Program-made: the position numbers and the translations under genes | The notes under the pieces: model-generated | Database searches by the model: none | Seen by the model: only the letters and a program-made list of their open reading frames with translations | What the model was told of the DNA's origin: nothing | Assembly (NCBI RefSeq): GCF_037975245.1 | Contig: NC_092578.1 | Location: 7,343,501-7,407,500, forward strand | Reading direction: 5' to 3' | Length of the DNA: 64,000 bases | Source of the DNA: Apostichopus japonicus | Taxonomy: Eukaryota; Echinodermata; Holothuroidea; Aspidochirotida; Stichopodidae | Shown: positions 54,713 to 64,000 of the stretch, in pieces | How the letters are laid out: the number at the start of each line of letters is the position of its first letter | How positions within the stretch are numbered: the stretch's first letter is position 1

Positions 54713-57401
54713 CAGTGTGTGCCGTTATCTCTTATAACAAATGTACATGATATCTTAGAGATACAGTATACAGAAAGACACTGCGGGGCTGTGGGCCTAC
54801 TTACCGATATAATTGTCTTTTTTTTGTGCGACAGTTGAAGGGGTGACCAACCGTGTGGTCTTCTACTATGCTTCGATATCGAAACTCAGTTCTATTGACA
54901 TCGCAAATCACGGTACACACTCGCTACAAGATCTAAGTGTACTTTTATGGATATTTAGTGCCATGATATTTCAGCACTGTTAAATGAATGGTGTGCCGTT
55001 AGACGCCTCATCTTCATGCTTTACCATAGGCATATACGTTTGAATAAATAGGAGAAGGGAGCATTACATCACATAGAGACTTTCGCATTTCGCAATGTGT
55101 TGTTTTGGTCAAAAACCATGCAGAACACGCAGTGTACGTGAAGGCCTTCATGTTGATGCCCAGACTTACCACGTCACAATGACCATGACTATTGAACTTT
55201 AACCAACAGATTAGGATGTAATGTATATGCCCAATATGCTGCCAAGTGTTCACATCAGTTAATTTAAGGGGTCGTGGTCCCAGTTATCGAACACCACCAT
55301 GATGATGTAATTAGTTAGTTAAACAAAGGAAGAGTTTTGCTGATGTTTCCGCTCTTTCTGGAATTCTATATGTTTGGGCTGAAATGTTCTCGTTTAACGT
55401 CAACACTTGAAAGACATGCGGAAAGGTTATACCAAACACGGAAGTATTACCCTACTTCCATGGTTCAACACCATAGTATGCAGGATTCATTTGTTTTATC
55501 GATTAGGCAACATTGCGCAATTTGCGCTATAACTGTTAACATCTCAATAGAGCAAATAACAAAGAACCGTGTCACCGTAAGACATTTCCTTTCCATAGAT
55601 GCTACTTCAATTTTTTTTGGTTAAATTCCTTTGAGTGGAAGCTTTTTAGATTATTTTGTTTGCAAAATATCATTCTTCCGTGTTAGGGTTACATGCCCTG
55701 CAGGTCCTTATATATGAACTACGTGTATTGTCTTACAGTATATGCTCTCTTAGTGTAGCCAGTCACGCATGCGACATGTCCAAGTGCATCGTTATTCTAG
55801 CTTCTATCATTTCAACGCTATAGTTGAAATACAGTACATTCATTTATGACTTCGTGAAAACGAGGTGTAAGGTGATGGGAGGTGGGGTGGGGGTGTGTGG
55901 ATCGGAGAAGAGGCTGACATAGCACATATACTGATATTTGCAGACATTCCCGAGAGCTGCATATTAACATCGCATACTTAACAGTGCATAAACAGTGAAT
56001 TAATCCCATAGTGCAGAACATATAAGAGACCTTATCAACGGGGGGGGGGGGGGGGGGTGCATCGCCACGCTATTTTATCATTTGTTGGTGTGCAATAAGA
56101 AACACATAGTACTGTGTGCGTGTTTAGTGGTTGGTTTTTGAGTGGTTCATTGATTGGATTCTGGGTGGGGGAGGAGTGGGTTCTCCCCAGCAAGTTGCTG
56201 ACCAATTACCAATGTGTCAGATAACTCATGTTTGGTATCTATGTTTTTCTCACTTAATCTGATGGGTACTGAAGTTTACTTCCGATTATAGCACAGTATA
56301 CTATACACACCCAATGTTAGCGCATATACAACATTCTACAAAGACTATTGATGCCAATTTTTTTTAGCGTCTATATTAGCACTTTGATGATGTATTCATT
56401 TCTATTCCTTCGACGTATATGTAATTTATTCTGTATTATAGTCTTACATTTCGACTGTCCTGTGATCATTATGTTAACCTATATGGTACCTGTTTACTTT
56501 CACTATGTTAAAGCTATACTTTTATTGAAAGTTGCTGGCATCATGCAATATTTTAAGTGTGTCTTGCTTTTATTTAAATTAATTTTATTTTATTGCTTTT
56601 GCTTTGAATCAGTTCAATGTAAAATAAAAGTAAACGACTTTGGACAAGATAGTTGATTGACAAGTTTGGTCAAACTTGGGTCAAAAGTAAACCTTATAAG
56701 ATTATAATAGTAAAAGTTCTTTTTCCCGATGACTATTGATTTCTCATTGTTTATAGTATAAACACTAAATTAAAGTTCAAACAAAGTAAACCACACTTTT
56801 AGTTTGTCTTTTGTATCAACTGTTATAAATTTTACAGTTTTATTTAGTCCTTTAATTGCTGTCATCTTTAAGTGAATTTGCATCTCATGATTGGCATATT
56901 ATATTCCTCGCTGCATGCAAACTGAATATATACAATGGGTTTGGGTGTGTGTGTGTGCGTGTGTGTGTTTGGTTTGTATATACACAGTATAGCTCAAAAC
57001 GTGCACAGTGATGTACAGTAACTTCACACATAGTCCAGTCAATGTGTAAAAACGCAATGGGTCAACCTCCAACTAAATGCAAAAATATGTTTTGGCGGTT
57101 TTCAATGGACAACTGTACCTTGTGACAAACATATTGACAATCTACATGTAAGTAGTAGAAATTGGATTGACTGCAGACAACACTGGCTGTGTCGATCCAC
57201 CATAACAATCGTTTTTCGAGTTAAAACTTAAAAGGTTATCTGAGGTCACCAGATGCCAAGGTGTGAATATGTAGTAAACACGTTAACTCCGAATGTAAAC
57301 ATCGCGTAACGTTATACAGCGGTTGTTGGTCCACGTTAGACTATAGTCAGGTGGCTTAGCAACAATTTTTAGGCTTAACGTTACAGGCTGGACAAAAGTA
57401 C
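54713..57401. other. No recognised gene
   Basis: AT-rich sequence, with a 17-base G-run at 56041-56057 and a GT-rich run at 56945-56970. The open frame at 56348-56656 is hydrophobic and low-complexity and has no motif. Confidence 0.5.
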
Positions 57402-58020
57402 CAAATTTGGCATGGAGTTTCTTTTCGACCTATCTATTGATTTTATACGTGGAACCCACTTGATCGGCTCCGATTTTCCAAGATGGCGGCCAAAATCCAA
57501 GATGGCCGCCAGAAAAAAAGGAAATGTCATATATCTGGCTGTAAAAATCGGAGACGAACAAATGAGGGGTCAATTAAGGTGTTTCCGTGGTTACTGAAAC
57601 AGATGATGGTCATGGCATGTTGCTCGAGTAAGCCACTTCCAAGATGGCTGCCAAAATCCAAGATGGCCGCCAGAAAAAAGGAAATGTCATATATCTGGCT
57701 GTAAAAATCGGAGATGAACAAATGAGGGGTCATTCAGATGTTTCCGGGGTCACTGAAACAGATGATGGCCATGGCATGTTGCTCGAGTAACCCACTTCCA
57801 AGATGGCGGCCAAAATCCAAGATGTCCGACAGAAAAAAGGAAATATCATATATCTGGCTGTAAAAATCGGAGATGAACAAATGAGGGGTCAATAAAGGTG
57901 TTTCCGGGGTCACTGAAACAGATGATGGCCAATGCATGTTGCTTGGGTAACCCACTTCCAAGATGGCGGCCAGAATCCAAGATGGCCATCTGGAAAAAAA
58001 AAGGAAATTTCATATATATT
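57402..58020 (+). repeat. 160-bp tandem repeat with CAAGATGGCGGC motifs
   Basis: Units start with AAGATGGCGGCC at 57480, AAGATGGCTGCC at 57641 and AAGATGGCGGCC at 57800 and 57960, a period of 159-161 bp. Each has a second inverted-type AAGATGGCCGCC about 20 bases on, then ATATCTGGCTGTAAAAATCGG and GGGGTCACTGAAACAGATG. A lead-in AAATTTGGCATG (57401) also occurs at the outer edge of the inverted copy near 61300. Confidence 0.9.
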
Positions 58021-58390
58021 CATTCCCCAGACCCCTGTGCCCTTTACTGATTGGGACCATCAAACCTTCCGTCCTCAAACGTGTAAATGAAACCAGACTA
58101 GAACCCTGACTATATGTTATGGCTGGTATTCTAATTGTGTCACTTTGGCTCAGGAAGCCACTTAGGACTTATTGGGGAACTTTGAGGTGTGATCGACCGT
58201 GGAAAGACACTGTCGCAAAGCCCGTTATTATATGGGAGTAACGAGTGTCATGTAAGACTGATTACATTGAGTCAACTATATAATAGGGTAACTTCAGGGA
58301 AAACCGACCAAATGTGAATACCGACTCATTGGAAGATTTTGTACGATTGTGCACCCTTCATAAACACAACGCCAATGCTGCTAACTTGAC

Positions 58391-60060
58391 TTGATCGAGT
58401 TTGTTAAAGTTCGTGATTTGCCATGTGCACTGGTCTCCTTGGACCAGGAGAAGGCCTTTGACATGGTAGAACACGACTTTCTGTTCAGAACCTTAGAGTC
58501 CTTCGGATTGAACTCAGTGTTTATTCGTTGGGTCATGTTACTAAATAAGGACGTCACGAGCATGGTCACTGTTAACGGATTAACTTCTGGTCCCTTCCCG
58601 GTTCGAAGGTTCGAGTTCATCAGGGTTGTCCCCTCTCCCCGTTGTTGTATGTTCTCTTCAGCAAAACGCTTAGTACCTCGCTGGACAGATGCTTAGGTTT
58701 TCGACCCTTCAATGTACCGGGTGGGGCTAGAGTTACAAGCGTGCAATATGCCGATGACGTCACTTGTATTTTGTCAGACCTCGCCTCCTTCAAGCCTTTA
58801 TTGAAGGTTTTGGCCACCTTCCAAGAGGCTACTGGTGCCAGACTTAGCAAGTCCAAGACCAAAGGGCTGCGTTTAGAAGGTTGGCGCGGCCAATCCCTCC
58901 CGTTCGATGCTACTTGGTCAGATGTCATGATCAGGGTAAATGGCATCTGGCTAGGTTATGGTGCCCCCGAGGCCACCACTTGGGCCGAGAAGGCTGATCA
59001 GGTGGGGGCACGGCTCGACACTTTTAGTCGGAGGTGGCTGTCCCTCCCTGGGAAGGTTACAGTTGTTAATCATTTTATTGTTCCTCTCCTTTGGTATCCT
59101 GGTACGGTGATCGCTGCACCGGATCATGCCTTGGTGAGATTGGAGAGGATCATTTTTGATTTCATTTGGGGAAAGCGCAAACCAAACCTTGTCAAAAGGA
59201 TCGTTCTGTAAAAGACCCCCTTGATCGGTTGGCTATAGTCCACTTACCATCTAAACTGCGCCTTTTCCTTTGAAAGGTGTGTTCGTTGCGTTTGAGAATC
59301 CTTCGTTTCCCTTTGCCTTTCTTGTTAGGTTCTGGTGTGGGTTTCTTTTTGGCCACCACTGGCCTGGATCCTTTTCCAATAACCGGCCAAACGCGACACG
59401 CCCCTCGGGGGTGTATACTCAGATTGGTGACTCACTTCATAGAGTCAAAGAGGTGGGCGGGCCAGATGTTCTGCTGAACGTGGCCCCCTCTGTGTTATGT
59501 TCAATGCCCGCACCTGTGTGCCCGTCGGGTTGCCAAACCGCCATCACTCCAGATGTGTGGCGGTCTGTGTGTTGTAAGTCACTAGATAGCCGTCTCCGGG
59601 ACTTGGCATGGAGGATTGCACATGGGGTTCTCATCACTAACCATTTTCGCCTAGTCAGGTGACGATTAGGTGATGGGATTTGTCAACATGTGGGCTGTGA
59701 GGCCATCGAGACTATGCAGCAACTTTTGCTGGAGTGTCCCTTTGTCCGGTTGGTGTGGGAATGATGGTTTCACGCCTTCGTTATTGGTGTTATTGGTTGC
59801 ACACTGTGGGCCATTATTAGTGATTTTGTTAAGGGATTTGCTGTTGTTGTTTGCCGCTATCATCAGGAGACACATCTGGAACAGCAGTTGCCGCCTATTT
59901 TTTGATGGGGACGTCTGGAGGGCCGAGGCTGTCGTCTCCCTCATGCAAAGTGACATAGGTTGCGCACGGCTTCCCGACACTGACTTCCGTAGACGCTGGC
60001 GCAAGCCTGTCGTCTACTATCGGGTCGGCGTTCCCCGGATGAAATTTGGAGTGAGTTAGT
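58391..60060 (+). pseudogene. Tx1/L1-type LINE reverse transcriptase, 5'-truncated and frameshifted
   Basis: RT blocks are readable over three frames: SLDQEKAFDMVEHDFLFRTL (58430s), TVNGLTSGPFPVRR, then after a shift LYVLFSKTLST, the QYADDVT active site (about 58746-58766), GARLSKSKTKGL, FIWGKRKPN, and at the 3' end LDSRLRDLAWRIAHGVL and ETMQQLLLECPFVRLVWE. The order and wording fit the Tx1/L1 group. The endonuclease domain is missing, the RQGCPLSP block is damaged and stops follow FIWGKRKPNLVKRIVL, so it is dead. Confidence 0.85.
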
Positions 60061-60370
60061 TGTTAGGTGTGGGGGTTTGTGTGGTCGTTACATAATATAT
60101 GGGTTGGTGGGGTGTTTTTCTGTTTGTGGTTTGCTTTTTGGGGCTGGTTTGTAGTGATTTATTGTATTGGTTCTGTTGGCCTTTGGGTCCGTGCCCTTTT
60201 CACGTCACATTAAACGCTACGTTATATACATGTGTGGGTTAGTGGGAGATTTCTGTTTGTGGGTTTCAGTTGGGTTTTTGGTGGTTGTTATACAGACTGG
60301 GATTTTTTTTTGGTTCTGTTGACCTTTGGTCTGTGTCCGTTTTCTTTGCACGTAAAAAGCACACACGCAA
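60061..60370 (+). repeat. LINE 3' tail region with an imperfect duplication
   Basis: The block TTCTGTTTGTGG-TT ... TTGGTTCTGTTGRCCTTTGG ... TGTCCGTTTTC/TGCCCTTTTC, then a CACGT word, occurs at about 60116-60210 and again at about 60251-60355. It is probably the T/G-rich 3' untranslated part of the LINE, duplicated in tandem. Confidence 0.55.
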
Positions 60371-60479
60371 ATGCAGCAAGGCAAATCTGCCTTGCACATC
60401 TCTTTGTCGATGCAATGTTCATCCAAATAGTGTACATCGACTGTGAACTGTCTGGTAAAGAAACATCGTATTGAAACAT

Positions 60480-61084
60480 TGTACACAGAATTCTCGAATA
60501 CTTTCAGTATGTACTTAAAGGTCAGAGGAAGTGTTAACTTACATTTTTGAAGGTCACTTTATGTGCAGCGGATTGGGTTGAAACTTACATAGATGAAAAG
60601 AGTGAATTTCATAACCCCAAATATCAAAGTTTGAGTTTCAAACTCATTTCGTTTTTGTGTTACCTAAATATCCGGGTCCGTTGACGTCAAGAGGGAAACG
60701 AAATGCATGTCGCTAATGAGTTTACACAGAACTTGCTGATTTTTCGTTCTTCCATAGATGAAAAGTTCAAGTTAATGTTTACTTCAAATTCAATGAATGC
60801 CTGCATCTATATATTGTTCAAAATTCTGTAACGTTTCATTCAAATCAGATTCGCCATTCTTAAGTGGCAGAGTTTTGAAATTGTAAACTATGCATTATCT
60901 AATTGCTTCCCCCCCTTGACGTCACAAAAACATTACGTAATAGTAAATTTGCCTAATTTCACACTGCATCGACTAAAAGTCTGTCTGGTGGTTGGATTTT
61001 CAATACTAATCAGAAGGAATCAGAATCTTCAAAGTCAAGTCTACACTTCCACTGACATTTAACAGTGACAACAAGTGTATTTTC
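60480..61084. other. No recognised gene
   Basis: Unique sequence between the LINE tail and the inverted repeat copy; nothing supported. Confidence 0.5.
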
Positions 61085-61305
61085 TGTTATATTGGCCGCT
61101 ATCTTGGTAATAGGTGACCCAAGCAACATGTCATGACCATCATCTGTTTCAGTGACCCCGGAAACACCTGAATTGACCCCTCATTTGTTCATTTCTGATT
61201 TCAACAGCCAGATATATGACATTTCCTTTTTTCTGGCGGCCATCTTGGATTTTGGCCGCCATCTTGAGAATGGGTGGCCCAAGCAACATGCCAAATTTAC
61301 ACTCG
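61085..61305 (-). repeat. Inverted copy of the 160-bp YY1-motif repeat
   Basis: The reverse complement shows AAATTTGGCATG, TTGCTTGGGCCACCCATTCT, CAAGATGGCGGCC, CAAGATGGCCGCC, and the ATATCTGGCTG and CACTGAAACAGATGATGG blocks: a little over one unit. Orientation is opposite to 57402-58020, so the LINE and its surroundings sit between inverted arms. Confidence 0.85.
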
Positions 61306-61777
61306 TAGCGTCGAAGATGTAATTCGTTTTATTGCACATGAAAAAAACTGATATCAAAAGAAGATTGCTTATATAACTTATCTAAATTCTTTCTAATAAC
61401 AGATCTACACGTTCGCGATATATTTTAATTTTAATGCACTCATTCGTCCAAGCATTGAGATACGGAGTCGTCGCTATCAAATATCAATTTCAACCACCGC
61501 GTCTAGCTAGCTACATCATAACATGTAGCATTCTAACAACATTATATATCCATGGCAAATACAGTTACCATAACAACAAAACTTGATAGAAACAAATTCA
61601 AAATGGCCGACACTGAAAATTATAGCAATGACTATTGAAACTGACCAAGAATAAATGACAGCCCATTTCGTCTTCAGCTAATGGTCACCGTCGTCCAGGC
61701 ATGGAGCTACACCTGGTTCGTCGCTATCATTTTCAATTCCAACAACTTTATAACACGTAGCATTCAAACAACATAAT
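61306..61777. other. No recognised gene
   Basis: Contains an internal near-repeat: GGAGTCGTCGCTATCAAATATCAATTTCAACCACC (about 61462-61500) against GGTTCGTCGCTATCATTTTCAATTCCAACAAC (about 61716-61748), with CGTCCAAGCATTGAG / CGTCCAGGCATGGAG in front. It is a partial duplication of about 60 bases. Confidence 0.5.
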
Positions 61778-61995
61778 TAAGTCCAGTCGGTGCCTTTCAA
61801 TCATAAGGTCCCGAGTTCGAGTCACTCCAAGATTAATGTATGTCGTCCAGTTAAGGAGTTGTTGACAATTCATAATCATGGACGTTAAAATATGAATCTA
61901 AGAGACTGACTTCGGTCAGCTGGCGGCTTTGATAAGCCAATGATAGCTTCTTCGCGAGTTCCTGCTTGCAGGAGGATCAAAAATACATATACATA
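61778..61995 (+). mobile_element. SINE copy B (tRNA-derived), same family as 41803-42030
   Basis: It begins GGTGCCTTTCAATCATAAGG with a better B box (GAGTTCGAGTCAC), then GTATGTCGTCCAGTTA, GACTTCGGTCAGCTGGCGGC, CTTCTTCGCGAGTTCCTGC and an ATACATA tail. The A-box part is truncated. Confidence 0.78.
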
Positions 61996-64000
61996 CATCC
62001 ATGGCAATGAAGACATAACTACCCATTATTTTAAATATTTGACAAAGAACACAACTTAGCTTCTGCCTGTATACCATAATGTGACTTTAAAAATTAGGAA
62101 AAGTATTGCCACGCTACATCATGAATGGATTGTAATTTTGAATGGATTTAATTTTCAAATGAAAGAGTAAAGCCGCAAAATTTACATATCGAGGGACTGT
62201 ACAGTGGCTTATGTGTGGCGGCATATTATCTAGCTTCCTGGTCATCAGTAATGTCTCGAAATATGCTAGAAATTTAGAAAATGGTCACCAGTGATAAAGT
62301 TTCAACAAGCATTTTACTGCTATCCTAACCGTAAGGTATTTAGTTCTTCACACTGACACATTTAAATTTGGTTGTTGTTATTTTAACATTCCTGAAAACT
62401 TTTGAAAAAGTAGAAGAATCTGAACCACTAGGAAGTTACTTTTTTTTTTAATTCCTAGCAATTTGTAGCGTGCTCAAATTTAGGGCCAATACTAGTGATG
62501 TCCCTCAAGCAGTACTCAGTTTGATAAACAACCAATGTTGATGAAATCCCCACAACCAGGTAGAGAAGCACAGTAAGCTATTCAGTGATAAAATACCCCG
62601 TAGTGTATATATGGCTGTACATGGGACTGGTGATAACGTCCGTTACATTATAATGGACCCACCCTTCCGACTATGGCAAGCCATATGGGACAAACACCGC
62701 ATAATATATTCTCGCATAACCGACCATCAATGTAAGCTTCAAGAGGTATATTGCAGTCTATCATCAGCTTTTGAGCGTGAATTTAACTAGCCACGCATGC
62801 ACACATATGCCAAATGTCAAATAACCCGATATAAACACGGCGGTGTAATGGCCGAATAAGTGTCAGTATATAACGACGTATCACCATCATTGAGGGATTT
62901 GTGTTATAAACAAATTCAAAACAAAAGTACCAACAATGTATGACCTCACTTTTTTTCCTCTCTCTCTCGATAAGCTCTGTGGCAGCTTATAACACAATGG
63001 AATGCGGCTTTGTCTTTTGTCTGGAAGTCAGAAGGTATTAAATTTTTACAGAGTGATATAAGTAAGATATTATTTTGTTTCGAATTCCTAGTCCATTCAT
63101 TCTTCCTGTTGAAAGAAAAAGTCGCCCTAGTATTGCAGGGAGGGGTGAGTGGCAGTCAGTAGGGAGGAATGCACACAAAGAGTGTCACTATATCATAGGG
63201 TGTAGTAAGCATTCTCAAACCGAAATGATTTTCGAGGGGAGGGGGGGGGGGCTGGAAATGCACGATACGGTCTTCCTGCGATTTTATTTTTACAAAATTA
63301 TGACGGGTGAGGTTGGATCCGAGCGACGGTTGTCAGAAATATCTTTCGGTTTGTGGAGATAATTTGCCTTTTGTCGGGAAAATTCTCCCAGTCATGTTGG
63401 GAAGATAAATTCTTGTCGGAGCCATGATTTTTCGAACTTCAAGGCTAGATTAAATTTATGTTAAACCGGTTTGATCAAGTTTTGCCGGGTAAAATATTTC
63501 AGTAACCCCACCGCCTCCCCCAGTCTGCACTCCTCCCTCGCCCCTGTCATCGTATCTTATTGATGCACCTGAAAGAACTTCGTGTATTAATTAACGGTTC
63601 GAGTAAGAGCTTTATGGATTATACAGTACTCACACTCCACCACACACCGCCACCTCTGCGGGCCACCCATGCTTAGCCTACACGTCTAACGATAAAATAC
63701 ATATGTTATTCCGCATGCAGAGATTGTTGCTAGTCAAGAAAACTACTTTGCCTTTGGACCGTTTTCTGTCTTTAGTAAATTCACTCGGTCTCTCTCTCAG
63801 AAATTTATCGAGTAACCGACTTTCTTTACTGTTCTTACACTGGTTATTCGAACCCTTACCCGAGCGACACCGATTTTTTTATTATTTTTTTACATGGAAC
63901 GTATGGAATAAATTAACATATTCTAATGTTTATGTATACTATTTCATGAATATTCAAACTACTGAAATAAGTCTTAAGTCTTAACCTGAATGAAAACAAG
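61996..64000. other. No recognised gene
   Basis: No host exon or element boundary found. Open frames at 63075-63362 and 63703-63984 (about 95 codons) have no recognisable motif. A G-run lies at about 63239-63250. Confidence 0.5.

Noticed and set aside
63703-63984. 93-codon ORF near the right edge
   Set aside because: No motif and an aromatic-rich AT-driven composition; nothing separates it from chance.

Overview
The window looks like genomic DNA of a marine invertebrate deuterostome, most likely an echinoderm. This is inferred from the AT-rich, intron-rich and repeat-dense sequence, the tRNA-headed SINEs ending in a GCGCTATATAAAT-type tail, the BEL/Pao, hAT, TTAA/THAP and Tx1-type elements, and the intronless rhodopsin-like receptor. 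Species cannot be fixed from the sequence alone. There is no bacterial or plasmid-like content.

Layout. Positions 1-5889 are the 3' part of a BEL/Pao LTR retrotransposon on the plus strand: the end of gag, a frame break in the protease region, a long RT/RNase H/integrase ORF, and the 3' LTR. Next come a 42-bp minisatellite with a palindromic core and two satellite arrays in opposite orientation (6.15-6.69 and 7.84-8.11 kb). A truncated U2-snRNA-like repeat and a tRNA-derived SINE with a target duplication follow. Positions 12690-40993 hold the coding part of one minus-strand gene. I reconstructed 15 coding exons with GT-AG introns and matching phases, giving 543 residues: F-BAR, an HR1-like coiled coil, a linker that aligns with NOSTRIN, an Ala/Pro-rich acidic segment and a C-terminal SH3. 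It is best read as a NOSTRIN (membrane-curving endocytic adaptor) homologue. Its introns are full of mobile DNA, notably a 3.2-kb TTAA-flanked element with THAP-domain remnants that ends 20 bases from a splice acceptor, plus MITEs and a 24-bp minisatellite of about 1.1 kb.

From 41 to 53 kb I recognise no host gene, only SINEs, two hAT-like elements with 8-bp target duplications, and a U2-headed retroposon flanked by a target duplication of about 15 bp. Positions 53451-54509 hold an apparently intact single-exon rhodopsin-family GPCR with SRW in place of DRY. Positions 57.4-61.3 kb hold a 160-bp tandem repeat rich in YY1-like motifs, a decayed Tx1/L1-like LINE, and an inverted copy of the same repeat. 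The last 2 kb have no recognisable gene.

The two host genes (F-BAR/SH3 adaptor, GPCR) are on opposite strands and show no sign of working together. The most unusual items are the U2-derived retroposon family, the transposon end inside a splice-acceptor region of the NOSTRIN-like gene, and a strong excess of splice-donor-like GGTAAGT words in the BEL coding strand. All identifications were made by eye, with no database search.
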